Of a stretch of 35,864 bases of DNA, positions 9,216 through 17,996 are shown in pieces. Both the position numbers and the translations under genes were made by a program. The notes below the pieces were generated by a model. It did no database searches, had not been told where the DNA came from, and worked only from the letters and a program-made list of their open reading frames with translations. The DNA comes from Blastocatellia bacterium (GTDB taxonomy: Bacteria > Acidobacteriota > Blastocatellia > Pyrinomonadales > Pyrinomonadaceae): contig JAEUQI010000029.1 of NCBI GenBank assembly GCA_016789145.1, positions 1 to 35,864 of the forward strand, given 5' to 3'. Position 1 is the first letter of the stretch. Each line of letters starts with the position of its first letter.

Positions 9216-9935
9216 TTAGAGTGTTGGTACGATCACAGAGCGTATCTTTCGAGAAAATCGAAACATATACTTGTCGCGACGCAGTATTTCGGTTCGGTTC
9301 AATTCGAAGAGATCGTCGCCGTCATCGTCGCCGTAAATGGTCGAGAATGCGGCGAGGTAGCCGGCGTTTCGTGCGGAGTTTTTTGCGTGTTCGGTGAAAA
9401 AGCCTGCCGGGTAGGCGATCGTCTTACATTGAGTTTGGGTCAGTTCTTCGACGAAAGACTTCGATTCAACGATCTCCTTTTCCGTTTCGTCCGGAGATGT
9501 ATTGTTAAGGAGGCTGTGGCTCATCGTATGTGAGCCAAACTCGATACCGCACGCAGCCATTTCGTGAACGTCATCAACGGTCATATGTTCACGAGCAGCT
9601 TCGCCCGGAGCAACGACTTGATTGGTCGTTCGGCCCAGACAGTCGGCAACAACATAGATCGTCGCGGTCATTCCATATTTCTTTAGTAATGGAAATGCGT
9701 TCCGATAATTGTCTTTCCAACCATCGTCGAACGAGATCGCGAGAGTGCGTTCCGGATACGAGCCCGTTTGGTTGAAATGTTCGATCAGCTCGCCGACCGT
9801 TACGACTCTTATCTTGTTTCTCACCAAATATGCGAGCTGTTTTTCGAAAAATCGCGGAGCAGTGTAGGCGCCGCGAACCTTGACGTCGGGCGTCGGTAGG
9901 TCGATCTTGTGGTAAAGCAGAACAGGAGCTTTCAT
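9216..9935 (-). CDS. Polysaccharide deacetylase, NodB/CE4 family
   Basis: A 239-residue protein with the NodB homology fold. SFDDGW (68-73) supplies the catalytic and metal-binding aspartates, and FGSHTMSH (133-140) supplies the two metal-binding histidines. An AYPAG turn (174-178) replaces the commoner RxPxG. The opening LLYHKID is typical of the PgaB-like branch. These enzymes remove N- or O-acetyl groups from polysaccharides such as chitin-like oligomers, poly-N-acetylglucosamine or peptidoglycan. There is no visible signal peptide, so the substrate may be an intracellular or lipid-linked precursor. The ATG lies six bases after the acetyltransferase stop, making it the last gene of the nadA operon. 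Confidence 0.92.
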   Translation of the reverse strand: MKAPVLLYHKIDLPTPDVKVRGAYTAPRFFEKQLAYLVRNKIRVVTVGELIEHFNQTGSYPERTLAISFDDGWKDNYRNAFPLLKKYGMTATIYVVADCLGRTTNQVVAPGEAAREHMTVDDVHEMAACGIEFGSHTMSHSLLNNTSPDETEKEIVESKSFVEELTQTQCKTIAYPAGFFTEHAKNSARNAGYLAAFSTIYGDDDGDDLFELNRTEILRRDKYMFRFSRKIRSVIVPTL

Positions 9936-9941
9936 TTCAGA

Positions 9942-11009
9942 CTATGTATTCGGATGTTCGAATATGCTGATGTCAGAATCGCCTCGTGTCAAGAACCAGT
10001 TCGCGCCATTATAGACCAATTCCTGATCGGACGGCGATTTTACCATTAGCTGAAGGCCGCTGTTGATCTTCCAAAAGCCATGCTTCGACAAGACATGTTG
10101 CGTCAGATCATCGATCACGTCGGTGACGATGCCGCCAACTCGTCGCTCAATGGCTAGATTCAGTGTCGCACGAACGAGAGCCGAAACGACCTTTTCACCA
10201 TTCTTTGCGTCATAACAGATATCGCTGATCGCCGCTTTTTCGATGGCACCGTATCGATTTGGCTTTCGAAAGAAAAGGACTGCGTATCCGAGCAGTTGTT
10301 CGCCTTCGAAATAGCCGATAGTTTCATATGTTTTGCCCGGTTGCCGTGTGAACTGCCATTCGAGACTACCGGCGCTTCGCGAAATATGACACGGCCACTG
10401 GTCCTTTATTCTTGAGGAAAGATCATCAAACGAACTATCGAAGCCTTTGATCGGCTTGATCTCGTTGCCAACTGTGAACTTTCTGTGGAGAAAGAATGTC
10501 GATGTATTCGTCAGGCGTCGCACGATGCCAAAACTTGCGATCTCGCGAAACGCCTCGCCCGGGAACAGTATCCTATGAAAACGAGGGATCTTCGTAACGA
10601 CCACCATGCCCTGTTTCTGAAGCAGAGCCGGCGCATGTTGTTCAGGAGTGTTTACGCCGAGCAGCGTCGGGCAATGCGATTCTGCGGCCTGAACCAATCG
10701 CTGTGCGATGCCCATTCGCCGAAAATCCGGATCGACCATCATGTCGAGTATCCATATCGCCGTCCGTGATTCACCATTAACAACCAGATCAACGGCGATC
10801 GCTCCGAGTTGGCCGGCAATACGATCTCCGGACTTTGCTAACCATACAAGCGGCTTTTCGCGTCGGATCGATGACGGATCGGCAAAGTGCCAATCCCAAA
10901 ATTCAGGATCTGATTGTCGAGGATTATCAGAATAGACGCGTGACAAAAAAAGAAGGACGGCGTCTCGTTCGGACGCCTCCATACGTTCGATGCGGATCTC
11001 TTGACTCAT
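9942..11009 (-). CDS. GNAT-family N-acetyltransferase with C-terminal extension
   Basis: A 355-residue protein with an N-terminal GNAT domain. The acetyl-CoA binding motif is DPDFRRMGIAQRLV at about 93-106, preceded by a beta strand AIWILDMMV. The region from about 200 to 330 looks like a second, degenerate GNAT-like fold (a strand LLGYAVLFFRKP, later a helix LVRATLNLAIERRVGG), so the protein may be a double-GNAT. The substrate is not predictable from sequence. It lies between nadA (six-base gap) and a polysaccharide deacetylase (six-base gap). An acetyltransferase next to a deacetylase suggests modification of a sugar or cell-surface precursor; this is inference. Confidence 0.82.
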   Translation of the reverse strand: MSQEIRIERMEASERDAVLLFLSRVYSDNPRQSDPEFWDWHFADPSSIRREKPLVWLAKSGDRIAGQLGAIAVDLVVNGESRTAIWILDMMVDPDFRRMGIAQRLVQAAESHCPTLLGVNTPEQHAPALLQKQGMVVVTKIPRFHRILFPGEAFREIASFGIVRRLTNTSTFFLHRKFTVGNEIKPIKGFDSSFDDLSSRIKDQWPCHISRSAGSLEWQFTRQPGKTYETIGYFEGEQLLGYAVLFFRKPNRYGAIEKAAISDICYDAKNGEKVVSALVRATLNLAIERRVGGIVTDVIDDLTQHVLSKHGFWKINSGLQLMVKSPSDQELVYNGANWFLTRGDSDISIFEHPNT

Positions 11010-11015
11010 GAGACG

Positions 11016-12134
11016 TTACGAGCCGGAGCGGACTTCGGTAAGTTCGATCATGCGTCCGAGTGCGATGTTTGCGAAATGCTTTGTCTCATCATCGACGATG
11101 ATCTCGTTGACGACAACGTCCTCGGTCAGGTTTGCCATCGCCCAGGCGAGATTCTGCGGAGCAATGCGATACATCGTAGCGCACATACAGAGATCAGGGG
11201 CGAGCAGGCGGATCTCTTTGTCCGGGAACCGAGCTTGAAGGCGATTTACAAGATTAACCTCTGTTCCGATCGCCCATTTCGAGCCTGCGGGCGAGGCTTC
11301 GACAGTTTTGATGATGAACGACGTCGAGCCATCGAGGTCGCTTATTTCGACGACTTCGCGTGGGCATTCGGGATGGACAAGAACCTGCATTCCGGGATGT
11401 TCGTCGCGGATCTTGTCGACATGCCAAGATTTGAATCGGCCGTGAACCGAGCAATGGCCTTTCCACAATATGAGCTTTGCGTCGCGTAATTGCTCAGGTG
11501 TGTTGCCGCCGAGTTCGAGATTTGGATCCCACAACGCCATCTTATCGAGAGGAATCCCGAATTTCGCTCCCGTATTTCGCCCGAGATGCTGGTCGGGGAA
11601 AAAGAACATTTTGTCGTAGTTCTTAAGATAGATGTCGAACAGCGGAATGGCATTAGATGAGGTGCAGACGACACCTTCGTTTCTACCGCAGAAAGCCTTG
11701 ATCGCGGCAGTCGAATTCATATACGTGATCGGCGCGATCTTCTGCTCCAACACACCGATCTCGCGAAGCTGTTCCCACGCATCTTCGACCTGATCGATCG
11801 ATGCCATATCTGCCATCGAACAGCCGGCACCGAGGTCCGGAAGTATCACGCGCTGATAATCTTTGCCGACGATATCCGCAGATTCTGCCATGAAGTGGAC
11901 ACCGCAGAACACGATATATTCTGCGTCTGTCTGTGACGCCATGACCGAAAGCTGGTAGCTGTCGCCGGTCAGGTCGGCGTGTTTGATCACGTCATCACGC
12001 TGATAATGATGGCCGAGAATGACGACGCGTGAGCCCAGAGCTTCGCGTGCCGCCTCGATGGACGCGGCGACTTCGGTGTCGGGCATTACGAGGAAATCTT
12101 CAAATGTTTGTGCTTTTTCGAGTACGGCTGACAT
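11016..12134 (-). CDS. nadA: Quinolinate synthase NadA
   Basis: A 372-residue enzyme that condenses iminoaspartate with dihydroxyacetone phosphate to quinolinate, the precursor of NAD. Visible signatures are GHHYQRDDV near the N-terminus (about 41-49), YIVFCGVHFMAES (Cys77), EGVVCTSSNA (Cys157), HPECPREV, and a C-terminal DLCMCATMYRI. These include the cysteines that hold the oxygen-sensitive [4Fe-4S] cluster. I chose the ATG at 12134 because GGAG lies at an ideal distance upstream; a longer in-frame start at 12182 would add 16 residues unlike the family. No nadB or nadC is in the window. It leads an operon with a GNAT protein and a deacetylase, which have no obvious link to NAD synthesis. 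Confidence 0.96.
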   Translation of the reverse strand: MSAVLEKAQTFEDFLVMPDTEVAASIEAAREALGSRVVILGHHYQRDDVIKHADLTGDSYQLSVMASQTDAEYIVFCGVHFMAESADIVGKDYQRVILPDLGAGCSMADMASIDQVEDAWEQLREIGVLEQKIAPITYMNSTAAIKAFCGRNEGVVCTSSNAIPLFDIYLKNYDKMFFFPDQHLGRNTGAKFGIPLDKMALWDPNLELGGNTPEQLRDAKLILWKGHCSVHGRFKSWHVDKIRDEHPGMQVLVHPECPREVVEISDLDGSTSFIIKTVEASPAGSKWAIGTEVNLVNRLQARFPDKEIRLLAPDLCMCATMYRIAPQNLAWAMANLTEDVVVNEIIVDDETKHFANIALGRMIELTEVRSGS

Positions 12135-12207
12135 CGTATTTCTCCAAGGAAAAATGATGTCACTTCGACCCGAGTATGGCAAGCAGGGTATCTAACGCCA
12201 CGCCAAA

Positions 12208-14289
12208 TCATTGTGGCATGAACTCAACGTCGGATAGATCTCCCGTGACATTTACAACCCGCGGTGCAAACGTAAATCGCTTTGACGCGACCGAAATAAC
12301 ATACGTCTGGCCCGAATCGATCTCGTCAAACCGGAAATATCCGAGTGAGCTTGATCTAGAATAAACGACATTTCCGGTAGCATTCGTGATCGAAACCGAT
12401 GCGTTCCGCAATCCATGGCCGTCATTGGTGAGTACCCGTCCACTGATACTAACGCCTGCGGCGGTCGGCGGTGCCGGCATCGTATAACCGGCGGCAGCGT
12501 AGCGGGTGTTCATCGCGATGCGCTCCAGTGCCGTATAACCAAGCGTGGCCGAGGCCGTATAGACGGCATTGGCGGCATCGTTTTGGTTAGTTGTAGAGTT
12601 CGTCAGGTCGAGGCCGCTCCAAAATGCCTTGTCCGATTTCAATGCCCCGATGTCGTTCCAAATCTTCATATTCGCTGTCGCCCATATTTGGCCGTCGGTG
12701 TGAATTGCTCCAGTCAGTCCACCTGGGTAAACCACACCATAATTGAGAATTCGACCGCCCCAAAATGGATTGTGCCCGTCCCAATTGAATGTCCAGTTGT
12801 AAGCCGCGTTCCCCGTTGGCCAATAACCCAATGCACGGCTATATGAACCGGCCCAATAGTCGCCGGTGCCTTCGCTTAGGCCATTGACTTGCGAAATTCC
12901 ACCCACGGTGAACCAATCGTGGAGGCCGTGTCCGAGTTCGTGGATGATCACATCGGCATCTTCGGCATCGTCGACACCGCCCTCACCGAATGCCAATTGC
13001 CCCGAACCGGATAGATAATGCGAATTGTCCGCTCCGTTCAATCCGGATGGATCGACCCGAACTCCACCAACATATTGATACGGCATGATGCTCAGGCCGA
13101 GCGTGGAGTTCAGATAACGCATCGACGCGTCGATATGGTAATAACAATTGACCGCCTCAAAAGCATCGGCATTGCGATCGAAATTAAACGTCGAACTCGC
13201 CTGCGTGAATAAGCCCTTGTTTGGCGCTTCAAAATCTCTGATCTCGGCATACGGGCCGGTCAGCGAATATGTACCGGCACTGAGTGTGATGTCATTGAGC
13301 GTCCGGCTCTTGAGTTGCGCCGTCAGTACTGCCGCATTGGCGTCGCTGCCGTCGACATACGATCCTCCGTAAACGGCCACAGCCGTCGTCAACGGATCGG
13401 GATCGAATACATTCCCGGTGCCGGAGGCCATTATGGAAAACGGTCTTGGCGCCCTCTTTCGCAGACTTTTTTGGCGCTTGCCCTCGTTGTAGTACGCTAT
13501 GTCTTCGACCTTGATCAATGTTCCGGTCTTCGCATCAACGAACGCTTCCCAATCGCCAACCGGCGCATCTGACGCATAGTTAACTCGATAGACCAGCCGA
13601 TCTTCTCCGACCTGACTTAGAACCATCAACTCGGTCTTGGTGTCGTCGCCGGTCAGGCTGCGGACACCAAGGTGATCAGCGAGCTTTAAGAGCGCCGTCT
13701 CTGCCGCGATCGCGGGGACGGCGTCGCTGAGTTTGATGCCGTATCGATAGCCGTTCATCACAAAATCGACCACGTTCGCTTTGTTTATGTGGATCGTGAT
13801 CTCAGCATTCTTGTTGACCGGCAGCCCTTTCCACATCTGCCTCAGCCGAACGACCGTACCGGCTTCGCTTTTCCGAACAAAGTGCAGGCGAAGGCCCGCA
13901 ATTTCATCAGTCGTCAGTCCGTACATTTCGCTTTTCGCCAAAAGATACTGCCTAGCCTGAATTTCAGGATCGGCATCACGGGCCAGGAAAGTTTCCTGAT
14001 AAACGGCGAGCGGGTGCCCGGAGACTGCAGACAACCTCATGTTGCCACTCAGTACGTAAATATCTGGTTCCGGAGCGATCTTTATCTCGTACGGTTCTGA
14101 TGGACGGGGCTTGTGGTCAGCAAGCGTCGTAAAACGGTTTTGAGCATCGGCGCGATCCGCAAAATTTCCAATTGCAACTATGACGAAGACCACAATAGCA
14201 AGAAGCAACACAAAGCGGCATAATCTACGAAAGGATCGGATGACTTCGTTCATAATACGTCCAATACCACTTCTCGACGGCTTGGCCAT
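12208..14289 (-). CDS. Secreted M36 (fungalysin-like) zinc metalloprotease with C-terminal beta-sandwich domain
   Basis: A 693-residue secreted protease precursor. A hydrophobic segment at about 25-42 followed by ADAQN looks like a signal peptide after a long basic N-region. Residues about 110-260 form a propeptide with FTP/PepSY character (WKGLPVNKNAEITIHI, DWEAFVDAKTGTLIKVE). The catalytic site is HELGH at 450-454, with a further glutamate (E473) in LSEGTGDYWAGS; this matches the gluzincin arrangement of M36. The last roughly 85 residues (VSISGRVLTNDGHGLRNASV) form a carboxypeptidase-regulatory-like domain. The ATG at 14289 has AGGTAGGT just upstream; an internal ATG 13 codons later has a poorer site. 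It is probably monocistronic. It likely degrades extracellular protein for nutrition. Confidence 0.9.
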   Translation of the reverse strand: MAKPSRSGIGRIMNEVIRSFRRLCRFVLLLAIVVFVIVAIGNFADRADAQNRFTTLADHKPRPSEPYEIKIAPEPDIYVLSGNMRLSAVSGHPLAVYQETFLARDADPEIQARQYLLAKSEMYGLTTDEIAGLRLHFVRKSEAGTVVRLRQMWKGLPVNKNAEITIHINKANVVDFVMNGYRYGIKLSDAVPAIAAETALLKLADHLGVRSLTGDDTKTELMVLSQVGEDRLVYRVNYASDAPVGDWEAFVDAKTGTLIKVEDIAYYNEGKRQKSLRKRAPRPFSIMASGTGNVFDPDPLTTAVAVYGGSYVDGSDANAAVLTAQLKSRTLNDITLSAGTYSLTGPYAEIRDFEAPNKGLFTQASSTFNFDRNADAFEAVNCYYHIDASMRYLNSTLGLSIMPYQYVGGVRVDPSGLNGADNSHYLSGSGQLAFGEGGVDDAEDADVIIHELGHGLHDWFTVGGISQVNGLSEGTGDYWAGSYSRALGYWPTGNAAYNWTFNWDGHNPFWGGRILNYGVVYPGGLTGAIHTDGQIWATANMKIWNDIGALKSDKAFWSGLDLTNSTTNQNDAANAVYTASATLGYTALERIAMNTRYAAAGYTMPAPPTAAGVSISGRVLTNDGHGLRNASVSITNATGNVVYSRSSSLGYFRFDEIDSGQTYVISVASKRFTFAPRVVNVTGDLSDVEFMPQ

Positions 14290-14650
14290 TTACCTACCTT
14301 AAACCCACGATCGTTGGTTTCTACAATTTACTTTAAGACTCGCGAGTGAGCAAGGTTTAATGGCCTATCTGCCGGTTTCGCAAGTATGTCGCTAGTCGAG
14401 ATCATATTGTCACGATCAAAGATTGTTACGCGGAATCAGCCTACGCGTAGCCAAACGCCTTTTCGAGCACCGCACCACAACAACGCCGCAGTTAATACCG
14501 CCAAGAGTAGTTAGTACCTAAGCTCAGATGATCCGTCGAGCGGGGCCTCGAAAAAGTAAACACCGAAATAAGCCTAGTCGCTATCGCCCACAACAGTCAT
14601 AGGTTCAGTCAGACACCAGCCATCTAACCGCCGGCGAAATCACAACCTTC
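14290..14650. other. Gene-free spacer, 361 bases
   Basis: Stop codons crowd all frames. The only structure I noticed is the short perfect palindrome ACTCGCGAGT at 14338-14347, about 50 bases upstream of the protease ATG. I see no convincing promoter pair, RNA gene or repeat. Confidence 0.5.
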
Positions 14651-14690
14651 CTTGAAAAGAAGCCGCCTGGAAACTCAGCTTCCAGACGGC
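14651..14690 (-). terminator. Intrinsic terminator of the pst-phoU operon
   Basis: Read on the minus strand, an 11-pair stem (14680-14690 with 14662-14672, one G-U pair) with a seven-base loop is followed directly by TTCTTTT. It starts 30 bases after the phoU stop. This is a textbook Rho-independent terminator. Confidence 0.88.
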
Positions 14691-14720
14691 CCCCTACAAG
14701 ATTAACGAAATGCACGAAGA

Positions 14721-15386
14721 TTAGTCTTTGTTTGGGCTGTGCTTAATTATTGATGCTTCCGCTAGATAAACGGTCAATTCGCAGATGTCTTTAACATAAT
14801 CGCCGATCCGTTCGAGATGTTTGGCAACGAACAGCAATTGAGCGGCGCTTGTCGTCGTTGTCGGGTCGTTGATAATGCCGCCGATCAGTTCGCCAAATAC
14901 TTTCTTATAGCTTGCGTCGATCTTTTTGTCTTCGAGAATGATCTTGCGTGCGGCCTCGCCATCTTCGGCTATGAAAGCATCAAGCGCATTTCGCAGCATT
15001 TCGGCGGCAGCGTCAGACATGATCTTTAAGTCGGGGTACTGAGGCAATTCAGGCTCGTTATTGATAATGAGTACGGCCTCAGCAATATTGCCGGCGTGAT
15101 CGGCTAGCCTTTCCAGAACAGGCGTGATCTTTGCGACCGAGATCACAAGGCGCAGGTCGTGGGCAGCAGGCTGATAAAGAGCAATGATCTCGACGCTCAT
15201 ACGGTCGATCTCAAGCTCCATCTGATTGATGATCTTGTCGTCTTCGAGCACGACCTCGGCGAGTTTGCTGTCGCGAGTTGCGAGGGCTGTCATCGCACGC
15301 TGCACGGCAGACTCTGCCTTGCCTCCGAGCAGTAGAACCTTGTCACGGAGCGTGTCGAGCTGTTGATCTATAATTCGTTTTTCCAT
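14721..15386 (-). CDS. phoU: Phosphate transport system regulator PhoU
   Basis: A 221-residue, all-helical cytoplasmic protein of the usual PhoU length. It opens with the family pattern LDTLRDKVLLLGGKAESAVQRAM and repeats a three-helix PhoU unit twice (about 5-100 and 110-210). Acidic ExxxD-type patches, such as EDDKIINQMELEIDRM, and LERIGDYVKDIC near the end, match the metal-binding motifs of the family. PhoU links the Pst transporter to the phosphate-sensing histidine kinase and restrains the Pho response when phosphate is plentiful. It is the last gene of pstSCAB-phoU, 52 bases after pstB, and is followed by a strong terminator. No phoB or phoR is present in the window. Confidence 0.96.
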   Translation of the reverse strand: MEKRIIDQQLDTLRDKVLLLGGKAESAVQRAMTALATRDSKLAEVVLEDDKIINQMELEIDRMSVEIIALYQPAAHDLRLVISVAKITPVLERLADHAGNIAEAVLIINNEPELPQYPDLKIMSDAAAEMLRNALDAFIAEDGEAARKIILEDKKIDASYKKVFGELIGGIINDPTTTTSAAQLLFVAKHLERIGDYVKDICELTVYLAEASIIKHSPNKD

Positions 15387-15438
15387 TCTTAGCTAATATT
15401 ATCACTAACGATATCGAGAGTGTTCCTGTTTTGTGCGA

Positions 15439-16194
15439 TCAACCGAATCGGCCGGTAATGTAATCTTCGGTGAGCTTTTCGTTAGGATTCGTGAACATTT
15501 TATCGGTCGGATTATACTCAACGAGCTTGCCCAACATAAAGAAGGCCGTTTTGTCCGAAACACGAGCAGCCTGCTGCATATTGTGTGTAACGATCACGAT
15601 CGTGTACTGCGATTTCAGCTCAACAACGAGTTCTTCGATCTTCTGCGTCGCCATCGGATCGAGAGCCGACGCCGGTTCGTCCATCAATATGACCTCGGGC
15701 TGCACTGCCAAAGCTCGAGCAATACAAAGCCTCTGCTGTTGTCCGCCGGACAGACCAAAGGCAGACGTGTTCAGGCGATCCTTGACCTCGTTCCAGAGTG
15801 CAGCGTCGGTCAGGGCCTTCTCGACCCGAACCGCAAGGTCTGCTTTGTCGGAATGAATTCCATTGATCTGGATACCATAGGCGACATTGTCAAAGATCGA
15901 TTTTGGGAACGGATTGGATTTCTGAAAAACCATTCCGACCTTTCGGCGCAAGGCTACGACGTCAGTTTTCGGGTCGTTTATGTTGGCACCGTCGATCAGG
16001 ATCGTTCCGTCGGCGCGGGTGTTCGGGATCGTGTCGTTCATACGGTTCAGCGTACGCAGAAACGTCGATTTGCCGCAGCCGGACGGTCCGATGAACGCGA
16101 TCACCTCATTTTGCGGGATCTCGATCGAGATATTGTGCAAGGCTTGAACCTTGCCGTAGAAAAAATCCAGATCTGTTACGCTTATCTTACTCAT
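15439..16194 (-). CDS. pstB: Phosphate ABC transporter ATP-binding protein PstB
   Basis: A 251-residue ABC ATPase that powers phosphate import. Walker A is GPSGCGKST (36-44), followed by the PstB-typical [10 protein letters not shown]. The ABC signature LSGGQQQR starts at residue 148. Walker B VILMDEP has Asp172 and Glu173, then ASALDP. I chose the ATG at 16194 because the protein then begins MSKISVTDL, as PstB proteins do. A TTG at 16215 overlapping the pstA stop would add seven residues. Neither start has a strong Shine-Dalgarno sequence. The gene follows pstA by 17 bases. Confidence 0.97.
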   Translation of the reverse strand: MSKISVTDLDFFYGKVQALHNISIEIPQNEVIAFIGPSGCGKSTFLRTLNRMNDTIPNTRADGTILIDGANINDPKTDVVALRRKVGMVFQKSNPFPKSIFDNVAYGIQINGIHSDKADLAVRVEKALTDAALWNEVKDRLNTSAFGLSGGQQQRLCIARALAVQPEVILMDEPASALDPMATQKIEELVVELKSQYTIVIVTHNMQQAARVSDKTAFFMLGKLVEYNPTDKMFTNPNEKLTEDYITGRFG

Positions 16195-16211
16195 CTTGTT
16201 AGTAAAGGGTA

Positions 16212-17033
16212 TCAATAGTTACGTCGGGTCGTATAACGGACGACAATGTTGATAACGAGTATCAGCGTGATCAACACAAGCGTCGCTGCCCACGCCTTGG
16301 CGTGCCATTCTTCGAATGGTGAGATCGCATAGTTATAGATCTGCACCGGCATTGACGCCATCGGTTCGTCTAAATAGATGTTGTAAAAACGGCTGCCAAA
16401 TGCCGTAAACAGTAGCGGTGCTGTTTCGCCAAGCACGCGTGCGACGGCCAGCATAGCGCCCGTGGCGATACCGGCCCGAGCGGCAGGCAAGACGATATCC
16501 CAAGTTACTCGCCACTCTGGTGCACCGAGAGCCAGGGCACCCTCGCGCATTGATTTTGGTACGAGTCGTACAATCTCTTCGGTCGTTCGGGTCACGATCG
16601 GTATCATGATCAACGCCAACGCGAGCGAACCGGCGAGCGTCGAGAAATAGCCCTGTTTCAGGACGACCAACGCGTAAACAAAGACACCAAATACGATCGA
16701 CGGGATCCCGATCATCGAATCCGCCACAAATCGCACGGTCGTTCCGAACCAACCGTCGCCAAGCTCGGAAAGATAGGTTCCGATCGCGATGCCTAACGGT
16801 ATTCCGACGGCTGCGGCGAGACTAAGAAGTATCAGCGAACCAACAATAGCGTTTCCGATGCCGCCGCCCTCGCCTACGGGTTTCGGCGTTTCGATCAAAA
16901 ATGCCAGGCTGAGCGACGAAATACCTTGGATCGCGATGTATCCGATGATCAGAACGAGAATGCCAACAACGCCTAGTGCGCAGATCGCGGTCAGCGTCGT
17001 CATTACGGTATTTGTTATTCGTCTGCTGTCCAT
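16212..17033 (-). CDS. pstA: Phosphate ABC transporter permease PstA
   Basis: A 273-residue inner-membrane permease with about six membrane helices, the first at residues 15-40. The cytoplasmic loop [25 protein letters not shown] (about residues 150-175) carries the EAA-type motif that docks on PstB. With PstC it forms the phosphate channel. The ATG at 17033 is three bases after the pstC stop; a TTG immediately upstream would add only one residue. It ends 17 bases before the pstB ATG. Confidence 0.96.
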   Translation of the reverse strand: MDSRRITNTVMTTLTAICALGVVGILVLIIGYIAIQGISSLSLAFLIETPKPVGEGGGIGNAIVGSLILLSLAAAVGIPLGIAIGTYLSELGDGWFGTTVRFVADSMIGIPSIVFGVFVYALVVLKQGYFSTLAGSLALALIMIPIVTRTTEEIVRLVPKSMREGALALGAPEWRVTWDIVLPAARAGIATGAMLAVARVLGETAPLLFTAFGSRFYNIYLDEPMASMPVQIYNYAISPFEEWHAKAWAATLVLITLILVINIVVRYTTRRNY

Positions 17034-17036
17034 CAA

Positions 17037-17993
17037 CTATGCCGTGCGGCGTGTTTTTCGTCCCACGCTAAGGATCAAAAGCTTTGCAAGTGCCGTCACA
17101 ATAAACGTCACAACAAATAGTATCAAGCCCATTTCGACCAATGCACTTAGATATAGATCACCCGTTGCCTCAGTGAACTCGTTAGCGATAACGGACGCGA
17201 TCGTGTACGCCGGATCGAAGAGCGAAACGCTGATCTGAGGGCGATTGCCGATGATCATCGTTACCGCCATGGTCTCCCCAATAGCACGCCCGAGTCCTAG
17301 GATCACAGCACCGGCGATGCCGGACGAAGCATTAGCGAGCACGATCTTGGTGGTTTCCCACTTCGTTGCACCGAGTGCAAGTGCGGCCTCGCGCTGCGTG
17401 ACCGGAACGGCTTCAAGTATGTCGCGAACAACGGCAGTGATGATCGGCGTGATCATGATGGCCAAAATCAGTCCGCCGGTAAACATACCGACGCCGGTCG
17501 CCGTTCCCTTAAAGAAAGGCGTCCAGCCAAGAGCGGTCTGGAGCGGCGGCTGAACATAAACTCGAAGGAAAGGTGCGAGCACAAAGATCGCCCATAGCCC
17601 ATAGACGACCGACGGGATCGCCGCGAGAAGTTCAACCAAGAAACCTATCGGTCTCGCCAATGATCTTGGAGCTTGCTCGACTAGAAAAACAGCAACGCCA
17701 ATGGATAACGGCGTCGCGATAAGGACGGCGATGACCGACGAGACAACCGTGCCGTAAATGAATGGCAGGGCACCAAACTCGCCCTTGACCGGATCCCAAG
17801 TGCTGCCGATCAAAAAGTGAAATCCGAATTCGCGTATCGAAAGCAGCGACCCTTGGCCGATAACGATCAACATCGCCAAAACGATCACCAAGATCAACGA
17901 CGCGCATCCGATCAGCACGCCGCGATAGATCGAATCGGCGGTCAAAACCTTGCTGCCGCCGTTTGTATCGAGTTTGGTTTCTTCTTTCGACAT
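17037..17993 (-). CDS. pstC: Phosphate ABC transporter permease PstC
   Basis: A 318-residue permease partner of PstA, with six predicted membrane helices after a short charged cytoplasmic N-terminus (MSKEETKLDTNGG). The ABC docking loop reads DILEAVPVTQREAALALGATKWETT, the classic EAA motif. The sequence VEQAPRSLARPIGFLVELLAAIPSVVYGLW is characteristic of PstC. The ATG at 17993 is three bases after the pstS stop. The gap to pstA is equally small, so the operon is tightly packed. Confidence 0.96.
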   Translation of the reverse strand: MSKEETKLDTNGGSKVLTADSIYRGVLIGCASLILVIVLAMLIVIGQGSLLSIREFGFHFLIGSTWDPVKGEFGALPFIYGTVVSSVIAVLIATPLSIGVAVFLVEQAPRSLARPIGFLVELLAAIPSVVYGLWAIFVLAPFLRVYVQPPLQTALGWTPFFKGTATGVGMFTGGLILAIMITPIITAVVRDILEAVPVTQREAALALGATKWETTKIVLANASSGIAGAVILGLGRAIGETMAVTMIIGNRPQISVSLFDPAYTIASVIANEFTEATGDLYLSALVEMGLILFVVTFIVTALAKLLILSVGRKTRRTA

Positions 17994-17996
17994 CGA

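Noticed and set aside
11001-11489. Open frame of 162 codons opposite nadA
   Set aside because: It is antisense to conserved NadA sequence and has no ribosome binding site.
14290-14650. Possible decayed gene in the spacer before the M36 protease
   Set aside because: No frame holds more than short runs between stops, and no peptide pattern is recognisable.
14680-14690. GCCGTCTGGAA resembling the Neisseria DNA uptake sequence
   Set aside because: It is one arm of the phoU terminator, differs from GCCGTCTGAA by an extra base, and nothing else points to Neisseria.
15433-16218. Open frame of 261 codons opposite pstB
   Set aside because: It mirrors a fully conserved ABC ATPase and has the arginine/histidine-rich look of an antisense frame.
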